Source: JBIKWM01 sp044356305
GTDB lineage: Bacteria; Bacteroidota; Bacteroidia; UBA10329
Direction: 5' to 3'
NCBI GenBank assembly: GCA_044356305.1
Contig: JBIKWM010000013.1
Coordinates: 19,210 to 83,209 of the forward strand
DNA: 64,000 nucleotides
Positions 45,012-51,777 of the stretch are shown here, in pieces. Position 1 is the stretch's first letter, and each line of letters starts with the position of its first letter. A model generated the notes under the pieces. The model ran no database searches, was not told where the DNA came from, and saw only the letters and a list, made by a program, of their open reading frames with translations. The translations under genes and the position numbers were made by a program.

Positions 45012-46952
45012 ATGAAACGTACTCTACTCATTGCCGGAGCGCTCGTGTTGTGCTCTGGAGTCATGGCCCAGAACAAAGTGGGCGGTGGCCGCACATTCAC
45101 CTATCTGCCAACCATGGCCGATCCACAGGAAGAAATAGTCCGCACCAACGATTTCTATCGTGGGGGTGGTCAGGTCGTGCTCTGGTCTGACGATTTCACC
45201 GGTGGTGCGAATGGCCCAGGTGGTGTGACCACCGATGCCGGTGCGTGGACCACTTCAAACACCAATGGCAATATCTGGAAACACGACATGTTCGGCCCGG
45301 CCGGATGTTTCTCGACCAACATCACCCCGCCTACCAGTTTCACATTGCCCAACGGGTTTCTTCTTTTTGATGGAGACTCGGCCAACTGTGTGGATGCCAC
45401 TGCCAATCCGCCTGTATTTAATCAGAACGACTGGATTGGGTCCATCGTGAGCCCGGCCATTGACCTGAGCGCAAGCCCCGATGTGATCCTGAGTTTTGAT
45501 TACAGCACCCGCTGGTGCTGCAGCACACAGAATATCTCTGTTGCATTTTCAAATGACGGTGGCAACTCATGGTCAGCTGAGATTCCGATCACATCGCCAG
45601 CTGCCAACACCATTGTTTCGAGCAATTTCTCGCTTAATGTCTCAACCTTCATAGGTGGTGCCAGCGCAGCCCATTTCCGTTTCACATGGGGTGGCCCATC
45701 GCACTATTACCTCATGATCGATGATGTGGAGCTGCTTGTGCCCAACAACGATGATGTGGTCATGAACTTCGCCTATCAGAGCTACAATACTTCGGCCGAA
45801 GAGTATGGCAGGGTTCCGTTGCATCAGATTGATGGAGATGTGTTAGTTGGTGCTGAGGTGTTCAACTTCGGAATTAATGATCAGACCAATGTCAATCTTA
45901 CATACACTGCAACTAACACAACCACTTCGGCTCAGGCTTTCACTGGTAATGTGAGTGCTGCCGCAGCTCTGGTTGCCAGCGATACCATATCCCTTGAAGA
46001 GGAGGCTGACGCTTCGGCCATGGTTATCGGAAAGCATCAGATTGACTATGAGGTACAGTCTGATGGCGATCAGATAGGTGGGAATTTTGCTGGCAACAAC
46101 GTGAAGACCCGCTATCTTGAAGTGACCAACGACCTTATGTCAATGGACGGCCTTGGCAACTATGGATCTGGTATGCAGACCACTTCTTCTTTGGGCACTG
46201 CAAGCTTCACTGACAATGCAGACGGCCTGATGGTATTCACTTTTTATGACCTGAAAACCACCACTTATGCCTACGGGCTTGAAGTGGTGCTGCGCACCGG
46301 AACCAATGGCTCAGTGGCTGGTGGGGCCATGGTTGCAGCCATTCATGATACTGCCAATGTTTTTGCCGATATCGTAGATGACCCATTGATCGCCAGTGAT
46401 ATCTACGACATCACCGATACCGATATCTCTGGTGCAGTAAGCAGTGCTGCCACTATCAGAGTCTATTTTCCTGAGCCTTTTGAACTTCAACCTAACGCTT
46501 ACTACGCTGGTGTTGAGCTGTTCAGTAATGCAGAAGTCAACAACGTAGTACTGGTTGATGACATCACCGTGCCGCAGCCCAATTATGCTTCAATGATCTA
46601 CACCCCGAATGATCAGACGGTATATACCAATGGCAACGCCATGGCCATCCGTATGATTATAACTCCGAACATCAGTGTATCTGAGTTGCCTGGCGTGGCC
46701 AAAGTGAGCGCCTATCCTAACCCGACCTCGGATGTGCTCAATCTTGCTATCAACGCTGAGACCAGCCTGGATGCAGTGGTCCGTGTCACAACCCTCGATG
46801 GCCGCGTACTCATTGACCGTCAAAATGTGAGCATTGCTGCGGGCAATAGCCGTCAGACTGTTGATATGTCTGGTCTTGCCAATGGCATGTACCTCGCTCA
46901 GATCTTGGCCAATGGCGGTAGCCAGACTGTCCGTTTCACTGTGATCCGCTGA
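45012..46952 (+). CDS. T9SS cargo protein with choice-of-anchor J domain (3 of 3)
   Basis: A 646-residue secreted protein: signal peptide (AGALVLCSGVMAQ), choice-of-anchor J domain (LWSDDFTGGANGPGG ... VAFSNDGGNSWSAE ... YLMIDDVELLVPNNDD), an Ig-like region (AEEYGRVPLHQIDGDVLVGAEV), the shared NAYYAGVELFSNAEVN and VPQPNYASMIYTPNDQTVY block, and a type A sorting domain (SAYPNPTSDVLNLAIN ... LANGMYLAQILANGG). Close paralogue of the preceding gene. A TACATTCG box (one mismatch) precedes the gene by about 30 nt. Confidence 0.85.
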   Translation: MKRTLLIAGALVLCSGVMAQNKVGGGRTFTYLPTMADPQEEIVRTNDFYRGGGQVVLWSDDFTGGANGPGGVTTDAGAWTTSNTNGNIWKHDMFGPAGCFSTNITPPTSFTLPNGFLLFDGDSANCVDATANPPVFNQNDWIGSIVSPAIDLSASPDVILSFDYSTRWCCSTQNISVAFSNDGGNSWSAEIPITSPAANTIVSSNFSLNVSTFIGGASAAHFRFTWGGPSHYYLMIDDVELLVPNNDDVVMNFAYQSYNTSAEEYGRVPLHQIDGDVLVGAEVFNFGINDQTNVNLTYTATNTTTSAQAFTGNVSAAAALVASDTISLEEEADASAMVIGKHQIDYEVQSDGDQIGGNFAGNNVKTRYLEVTNDLMSMDGLGNYGSGMQTTSSLGTASFTDNADGLMVFTFYDLKTTTYAYGLEVVLRTGTNGSVAGGAMVAAIHDTANVFADIVDDPLIASDIYDITDTDISGAVSSAATIRVYFPEPFELQPNAYYAGVELFSNAEVNNVVLVDDITVPQPNYASMIYTPNDQTVYTNGNAMAIRMIITPNISVSELPGVAKVSAYPNPTSDVLNLAINAETSLDAVVRVTTLDGRVLIDRQNVSIAAGNSRQTVDMSGLANGMYLAQILANGGSQTVRFTVIR

Positions 46953-46975
46953 TAGTCAATTACGAAATTGAACGG

Positions 46976-47008
46976 GAAGGGGCCTCTTTCGGGGCCCCTT
47001 CTTTTTTT
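46976..47008 (+). terminator. Intrinsic terminator abutting the next promoter
   Basis: GAAGGGGCC (46976-46984) and GGCCCCTTC (46993-47001), perfect 9 bp, then a T-run. The -7 box of the next gene starts 10 nt later, so the T-run occupies that promoter's -33 region. Confidence 0.92.
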
Positions 47009-47017
47009 CCTAAGCCC

Positions 47018-47025
47018 TACTTTTG
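47018..47025 (+). promoter_or_regulatory. -7 element giving a leaderless mRNA
   Basis: TACTTTTG, a perfect match, only 4 nt before the ATG at 47030. Confidence 0.72.
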
Positions 47026-47029
47026 CCAC

Positions 47030-47968
47030 ATGAAGTTCATTTTGACCGTACTTACTTTTTTTGTCACCCTGAATGTCAATGCGCAGCGGCAGGCCACTCC
47101 ATTAGAGATTGAGCATCGCGGCTCGTTGGGGTCAGAGGATACCATCGGTCTGAGCGATTTCATGGCCGCTTCACCGGTGCTTTACGAATCGCCCAATGGT
47201 GGATATGCATTCGGTGTCAATGGTTATGGCGATGAGATTAAGGCTCACACCTATGTGATCACCGATTCTCTTAAGCTTAAGGGTGTCGCCCTTTTGTTCG
47301 GAGCTAAGAAAATGACCTCGTTGCCCACTGATAGTTCGTTTATTGAAGTGATGATCTACTCCCAGGGCGATACCGGATATCTACGATTTCAGGACATAGG
47401 ACCACGTGCGGCCCCCGATACAGTGGTGGCATATGCCCGGGTCCTGCTTGAGGATGTGGATACAGCCGGGTTGACTTATGTCGATTTCTCTTGGATGAAT
47501 TTCTTTTTGCAGGATACCTTCTCATTTGCCGTGCGTCTCACAGGATTGATGCCGGGCGATACAGTAGGACTACTTTCAACCACCGACAATCTTAACGGTG
47601 GTACCGATATGGCATGGGAATTCAATGACTTTGGCGAATGGGTCAAGGTCTCGAATGCCGTTCGGTCTTGGGGTCTGGATGTGAATCTTGCCATTTTCCC
47701 GGTTGTCTATCCTGATGCAGTGTCTGTTCCCGAGACCGCAGGCTTACAGATAAAGCTGTTCCCCAATCCTAATGATGGACAATTCGCGGTATCAGGTATT
47801 AGCGGTGCGCCTTTCAGGGTGGTTGATTCCACAGGCCGAACGGTCGCTTCGGGCCTTGTTCCGGTCAATGGCCAGATGAATCTGTCGCATCTGCCAGTTG
47901 GTATTTATACCCTATTAGCCGAAATGAAAGGCGCAACTTCTCATTCGCGATTTGTCGTTGGCCGCTGA
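47030..47968 (+). CDS. T9SS cargo protein (type A sorting), YGD-type paralogue 2
   Basis: A 312-residue secreted protein: signal peptide (LTFFVTLNVNAQ), middle domain with GGYAFGVNGYGDEIKAHTYVI and LKGVALLFGAKKM matching the gene at 40061, and a type A sorting domain (KLFPNPNDGQFAVSG ... LPVGIYTLLAEM). Its 3' end overlaps the presumed start of the PAP2 gene. Confidence 0.84.
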   Translation: MKFILTVLTFFVTLNVNAQRQATPLEIEHRGSLGSEDTIGLSDFMAASPVLYESPNGGYAFGVNGYGDEIKAHTYVITDSLKLKGVALLFGAKKMTSLPTDSSFIEVMIYSQGDTGYLRFQDIGPRAAPDTVVAYARVLLEDVDTAGLTYVDFSWMNFFLQDTFSFAVRLTGLMPGDTVGLLSTTDNLNGGTDMAWEFNDFGEWVKVSNAVRSWGLDVNLAIFPVVYPDAVSVPETAGLQIKLFPNPNDGQFAVSGISGAPFRVVDSTGRTVASGLVPVNGQMNLSHLPVGIYTLLAEMKGATSHSRFVVGR

Positions 47969-48539
47969 ATGTTGGCTGATCGGTATTGATCAATGGCTTT
48001 ATCTGGCCATTAACGGCACTTTTTCTCCTTGGGCCGATCGGCTTATGGTGGCACTCAGTGCAAAATGGACGGCCATTCCACTGTATGCGGGTATGTTGTG
48101 GTTCCTTTTCAAAGCCAAAGGGAAATTGACCCTTGTATATGTGGTGTTATTCGTATTGGCAATCCTATTGGCCGATCAAGGCAGCGTTGTTCTTTTCAAG
48201 GAAACAGTCATGCGGTTGCGCCCATGCCACAACCCTGAACTTGCCTCTATGGTCCGTCTGCATACTGGATATTGCGGTGGGCAATTCGGTTTCGTCTCCT
48301 CACATGCGGCCAATGTCGGGGCCCTGGTAGGTCTGTATATCTGGGTGATGAGACCTCCCATATCAGCTTCGACTGCCATGGTCATTTGGGCAGTAGCAGT
48401 GGGGTATAGCCGCATTTACCTTGGTGTACACTACCCGCTCGATGTGCTCTGTGGTTTCCTTTGGGGAGGAGTAGTGGCCTGTACGCTTTACTTTACATCA
48501 GCGAATCTCATTACAAACCTGAGCAGGCGATGGAATTGA
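47952..48539 (+). CDS. PAP2-family membrane phosphatase
   Basis: A protein of about 195 residues with several membrane helices and the three PAP2 phosphatase motifs: KETVMRLRP (KxxxxxxRP), FVSSHAANVG (the SGH position reads SSH), and YSRIYLGVHYPLDVLCG (SRxxxxxHxxxD). Such enzymes remove phosphate from undecaprenyl diphosphate or phosphatidic acids at the outer face of the inner membrane. No in-frame ATG precedes the first conserved segment; TTG at 47952, inside the previous gene's end, is the best start and implies coupling. It is followed by crcB with an overlap. Confidence 0.87.
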   Translation: MSLAAECWLIGIDQWLYLAINGTFSPWADRLMVALSAKWTAIPLYAGMLWFLFKAKGKLTLVYVVLFVLAILLADQGSVVLFKETVMRLRPCHNPELASMVRLHTGYCGGQFGFVSSHAANVGALVGLYIWVMRPPISASTAMVIWAVAVGYSRIYLGVHYPLDVLCGFLWGGVVACTLYFTSANLITNLSRRWN

Positions 48540-48898
48540 GGACAGCCATTGCGGTCTTTCTTGGTGGCGGGGCAGGCGCAGCCATCCGCTGGCTCATCGG
48601 GGTCGGAGTGGGGCATTGGTCAACAGGTTTGTTCCCATGGGCCACTCTCATTGCTAATATCTTGAGCGTTGTTATTCTCATCGGGGCCGCCCATATTCTG
48701 CATGATTTTCCTTCAGTTAGTCTGAGGCCGCTCATCATAGTCGGTATCTGTGGGGGTCTCAGCACGTTTTCCACCTTCTCCTATGAGACCGTGCAGCTGT
48801 TGCGTGACGGTGAGTGGCCTATAGCAGTGACCAATGTGGTCCTCAGTGTGGCCGTTTGCTTGGCCGCACTCTGGTGTCTTTTGCCCGAAGCTGATTGA
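48530..48898 (+). CDS. crcB: CrcB/Fluc fluoride channel
   Basis: A 122-residue protein with four membrane helices, the standard size for one half of the dual-topology fluoride exporter. Seen: GGGAGAAIRW (N-terminal helix), FPWATLIANILSVVILIG (the usual GTLxVNxxG region), and GICGGLSTFSTFSYE, with the conserved GGLSTFSTF that lines the fluoride pore. ATG at 48530 overlaps the PAP2 stop by 10 nt. Being inside this transcription unit it has no room for a fluoride riboswitch. Confidence 0.95.
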   Translation: MELRTAIAVFLGGGAGAAIRWLIGVGVGHWSTGLFPWATLIANILSVVILIGAAHILHDFPSVSLRPLIIVGICGGLSTFSTFSYETVQLLRDGEWPIAVTNVVLSVAVCLAALWCLLPEAD

Positions 48899-48901
48899 GA
48901 A

Positions 48902-49177
48902 TCAGTTGTAAAAGACCTCTACCTCAACTGTGTGGGTCATTTCGTTTACAACGGCAAGACGGCATTCCACATCGCGACCGATAATCATCTGGCCAGGTTC
49001 GTAATCGAACCATTCGCTTCCGTCTCTTCTTACCTGAATGATTAGTTTGTCTTCTATATCGCTGTCCTTCAGATTGATACTGCACGGACAGTAGAATTCC
49101 CTTTGAAACACCGGAGTGGCTGGGCCGAACGAATGGGCCTGCCCTACCTCAATGATATGGGTCTCCGATGGGCACAT
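48902..49177 (-). CDS. Hypothetical protein, 91 residues
   Basis: A small protein with two CxC-type cysteines near residue 30 (REFYCPCSINL) and a beta-rich, charged remainder (IIQVRRDGSEWFDYEPGQMIIG). No signal peptide and no family recognised. The ATG at 49177 lies 12 nt after the stop of the 119-residue gene upstream, so the two form an operon. Its stop is 3 nt from the convergent crcB stop. Confidence 0.6.
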   Translation of the reverse strand: MCPSETHIIEVGQAHSFGPATPVFQREFYCPCSINLKDSDIEDKLIIQVRRDGSEWFDYEPGQMIIGRDVECRLAVVNEMTHTVEVEVFYN

Positions 49178-49189
49178 GGTCCTTGACAA

Positions 49190-49549
49190 TCAGGCAACCT
49201 GAGCCAAGTAGTTGTTGATGCTGATAACGCGGCCGGCCTCAACATTCAAGCCGAAGGCGCTGGCCACCATAAATGCGCTCGGTGCATCGCTCTTGCGGCA
49301 GTATTCGGCTACCTGACGGTAGATATCGCTCAGCAGCTCATCTACAACCTGTCGCATCATGATGGTAGCTGCCAAGTTGCTGCCGAAGCTATTCTCGCTC
49401 AGTTTGTGAAGGAACGGCTTAACGTACCCTACCATCTCGGTGGCAATGGGCAGTTGGCTCATGCTTGTCTCAGTGGCGTTCAGGTAGATGTTGCGCAGGG
49501 CATCAATCCTCTCCTGATCGTTCTTCGGCATTATGATTCTTGTTTCCAT
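49190..49549 (-). CDS. Hypothetical protein, 119 residues
   Basis: A mostly helical protein (NDQERIDALRNIYLNAT, VDELLSDIYRQVAEYCR) with two single Cys/Met-rich stretches and no recognised domain. ATG at 49549 (METRIIMPKND) is chosen; MPKND at 49531 is possible. A CACCTTTG box (one mismatch) at 49598-49605 could be its promoter. First gene of a two-gene operon. Confidence 0.6.
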   Translation of the reverse strand: METRIIMPKNDQERIDALRNIYLNATETSMSQLPIATEMVGYVKPFLHKLSENSFGSNLAATIMMRQVVDELLSDIYRQVAEYCRKSDAPSAFMVASAFGLNVEAGRVISINNYLAQVA

Positions 49550-49597
49550 GTCTCCCGTTGTTTGCTTCAGACTGTTATGCAATCTGATTTCCGGGAT

Positions 49598-49605
49598 CAA
49601 AGGTG
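49598..49605 (-). promoter_or_regulatory. -7-like element of the two-gene hypothetical operon
   Basis: Minus-strand CACCTTTG, one mismatch from TAnnTTTG, 48 nt before the ATG at 49549. Confidence 0.4.
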
Positions 49606-49675
49606 CAGCCCTACACCCCCCTACACAAGGAAAGATGAGCGCCCTATTGAATGTGATAAACTATGAATAAAACGC

Positions 49676-49700
49676 AGATTCCCCTGAAAATCAGGAATCT
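49676..49700. other. Imperfect hairpin in intergenic gap
   Basis: AGATTC...CTG-AAAAT-CAG-GAATCT, with one unpaired stretch. No T-run follows. Together with the hairpin at 49771-49788 it occupies the 200-bp gap downstream of the small duplicated-motif gene. Confidence 0.4.
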
Positions 49701-49770
49701 GATCAATATAAATCTTAATGGAATTGACTCACACGACAGGTTGCGACCCCATCCAGTGAGTTTATTCCTG

Positions 49771-49788
49771 CCCGAATCTGCATTCGGG
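49771..49788 (-). terminator. Hairpin, possible terminator of the small duplicated-motif gene
   Basis: CCCGAAT-CTGC-ATTCGGG, perfect 7-bp stem, about 22 nt past the stop at 49810 on the minus strand. The following T-run is weak. Confidence 0.4.
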
Positions 49789-49809
49789 GCTATGTCTTAC
49801 ACCTAAGTA

Positions 49810-50025
49810 TCAGAAGTCGTCTGCCTCCTGACCCCAGATGATTTTGTCATCTTCAGCCTTGCGGTCTGAATCGTCTTCGGTCTCACCATCACCTTTGAAA
49901 TCATCAGCCTCTTGGCCCCAAATGATTTCTTTCTCGTACTTGGCAAGTTCCTCAGTTGTGAGGTTCTTAGCGCCTTCAGCACTTACAATGTTCAATGAGA
50001 CGAGTAGAGCGATCAGCAGTTCCAT
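49810..50025 (-). CDS. Small protein with duplicated IIWGQEADDF motif
   Basis: A 71-residue protein. Residues 1-16 are hydrophobic (MELLIALLVSLNIVSA) and could be an export or membrane segment, although no basic residue precedes it. The decapeptide IIWGQEADDF occurs at residues 34-43 and again at 62-71, where it is the exact C-terminus; each copy is preceded by acidic and Lys-containing residues (YEKE and EDDK). The two 30-nt coding copies differ at six positions, all third-codon positions and all synonymous, so the peptide sequence itself is under selection. No family is recognised. It is divergent from the helical-repeat gene at 50308 across a gap filled with TCGATGAA boxes. No TAnnTTTG promoter was found upstream. 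Confidence 0.72.
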   Translation of the reverse strand: MELLIALLVSLNIVSAEGAKNLTTEELAKYEKEIIWGQEADDFKGDGETEDDSDRKAEDDKIIWGQEADDF

Positions 50026-50046
50026 TGTTCCTAGTGGTTAAACGTT

Positions 50047-50233
50047 TCGATGAGTGATTGTTCCTGTTCGATGAATCACCTAGTTCCGTAGATGAATCGA
50101 TGCAAATGTGCATATGATCGATGAATCCGCAACAGGTATCGATGAAAATATCTTTATTTTCGATATAAGGTGCTGATATACAGATGGAAAAAATTCATGT
50201 CATTTCGATAAACACTCCTTTATTGTCGATGAA
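50047..50233. repeat. Array of TCGATGAA boxes with 21-bp phasing
   Basis: Ten copies of TCGATGAA or close variants start at 50047, 50068, 50089, 50097, 50118, 50139, 50160, 50181, 50205 and 50226. Seven of nine intervals are exactly 21 bp (two helical turns); the others are 8 and 24. The 13-nt sequences between boxes are unrelated. The array fills the AT-rich gap between the divergent genes and ends about 50 bp before the -7 box of the downstream gene. Confidence 0.88.
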
Positions 50234-50283
50234 AATGTGGAAAAATGCCTTCAGAGCTATCGTTTCTGCCGATTGCAGAAGGA

Positions 50284-50291
50284 TAGTTTTG
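50284..50291 (+). promoter_or_regulatory. -7 element of the helical-repeat gene
   Basis: TAGTTTTG, a perfect match, 16 nt before the ATG at 50308 and downstream of the box array. Confidence 0.68.
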
Positions 50292-50307
50292 CCCGCCACA
50301 GCCCCTG

Positions 50308-51777
50308 ATGAAGAGTCTCTACAATCTGAACAAAGTGCTTCGTCCGGGCGAGCGCAGCCTTCTGAGGCACATGTACGGGCGCAGCACCAATAATGAGGAT
50401 AAACTGAGGCTACGGCTGTTCAACCTGATTTCGAGTGTAGAAGAGCAGACGGACCATCAGGCCATCGTGGGCATAGAGCATAAGGGCGGAAGGTCAGCCT
50501 TTTCGCATCTGAAGAAGCGATTAAGGGAGGATATGCTCAATGTTCTCTTGCTTCAAGAAAGCGATAAACGGTTCGGTGAGTCGTTTCGTGTGGCGGCTTT
50601 TGATTGCCGAAAGAAATTGGCCCAAGCCTATGTTCTGATGTTCAGGGGTGAATATTCGGAAGGACTGGCCCTGCTCAGGCGGGCAGCGCAGATTGCCAAG
50701 ACATTTGAATTGCCGCTTGAAAGAGCACAGACAGACCTGCTTATCCGGGAGACCTTGCATACGCTGCGCGACAGAGGCCATCTTGACGGGATCAATGCGG
50801 AGATAAGAGAAGATCTCGACCTGGCCATTTCGATGAACAGGGCCGAGGAGCTCTCTCTTGTTCTATCGGCCCCGCAGTTTTTTAGGGGAGGCAAAACGGA
50901 TGGGCAGGAAGAGATGACCATGGAGAAAGCCATGGTGGAGATTGAGGATATTTATAGGAAAAAGCACCTGACCCGGATCGGATTCTGGTATTTTTTGGCG
51001 CGCACCGAACACCACGCATCGGTGGGGCAGTATGCCGAGGTGATCCGTTATGGCGAGGATTTTATCCGACTGGTGGAATCGAGTCCGGCAGTGCGGTCGA
51101 AGAACAACATTGCCGGAGTAAACCAGACCATCGGCTATGCGCACCTGCACCAAGGGAGCTATTCATACGCGAAGAGATACCTTCAGGTAGCAGTTGACAT
51201 GTTCCGCGATGGAGGTGTGAATCAGTTGAGGTGCCTCGATTTCCTGTTCCGTGCGCAGTATCTTAACGGAGATCTGGCGCTGGCCGAGGACATTGTGAAA
51301 CGCGCCCTCGGGCACCCCAAGGTTTCGGGCAATGAGCGCGGGCTGGCAAGATGGTACTTCTTTAAGTCGCTTGTGGCACTGAAGGCTGGCGATAGACAGG
51401 TGGCATTCCGCGAGGTGAACCGCAGCGCTGCCCTACAGCGCGGTGTCGATGCATGGAATCTGCATCACCGGTTGGCTGACCTCGCTATTGCAGTTGAGAC
51501 CGATGATTTCGACTGGTTGGAGTTCAAGGTTGAGTCGGCACGGAAATTTGTGGCCCGTACGCCTACATTGAAGAACAAGCGTGTCACTGACCTTCTGAGG
51601 CTTTTCAATATCCTTGCCCGCCTGGGGGTCAATGACTTTATTAAGGACAAGACCGCACAGAAACTGTTGGCCGAACTGACCTCGGCTGAGAGCAACGCCC
51701 AATGGGATCCGACCGGGCCCGAGCTGTTCAGGGCCGATTTATGGATGAAGGGCCTTACTGCCCGCCCCGAAAACTGA
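50308..51777 (+). CDS. TPR-like helical-repeat protein, function unknown
   Basis: A 489-residue protein with no signal peptide or membrane segment. The N-terminal 80 residues (LRPGERSLLRHMYGRS ... LRLRLFNLISSVEE ... AFSHLKKRLREDMLNVLLL) match the pattern, as I remember it, of a Bacteroidota-specific family of cytoplasmic proteins whose remainder is made of TPR-like helix pairs. The rest is predicted helix hairpins: QAYVLMFRGEYSEGLALLRRA, GQYAEVIRYGEDFI, GSYSYAKRYLQVAVDMFRDGG, NGDLALAEDIVKRALGH. No enzymatic motif. The role is unknown; TPR proteins usually bind peptides or other proteins. Divergent from the small duplicated-motif gene, and 3' overlapping the threonine aldolase gene by 23 bp. 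Confidence 0.78.
   Translation: MKSLYNLNKVLRPGERSLLRHMYGRSTNNEDKLRLRLFNLISSVEEQTDHQAIVGIEHKGGRSAFSHLKKRLREDMLNVLLLQESDKRFGESFRVAAFDCRKKLAQAYVLMFRGEYSEGLALLRRAAQIAKTFELPLERAQTDLLIRETLHTLRDRGHLDGINAEIREDLDLAISMNRAEELSLVLSAPQFFRGGKTDGQEEMTMEKAMVEIEDIYRKKHLTRIGFWYFLARTEHHASVGQYAEVIRYGEDFIRLVESSPAVRSKNNIAGVNQTIGYAHLHQGSYSYAKRYLQVAVDMFRDGGVNQLRCLDFLFRAQYLNGDLALAEDIVKRALGHPKVSGNERGLARWYFFKSLVALKAGDRQVAFREVNRSAALQRGVDAWNLHHRLADLAIAVETDDFDWLEFKVESARKFVARTPTLKNKRVTDLLRLFNILARLGVNDFIKDKTAQKLLAELTSAESNAQWDPTGPELFRADLWMKGLTARPEN

Noticed and set aside
48400..48530. Fluoride riboswitch upstream of crcB
   Set aside because: The crcB start overlaps the PAP2 stop, and no aptamer-like sequence lies before it.
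50047..50233. CRISPR array
   Set aside because: The repeated unit is only 8 nt and the gaps 13 nt, far below CRISPR sizes, and no cas genes are in the window.
50026..50307. Replication origin with iterons
   Set aside because: No DnaA-box (TTATCCACA-type) sequences, no dnaA, dnaN or rep gene nearby; the boxes lie between divergent genes with a promoter, which fits regulation better.
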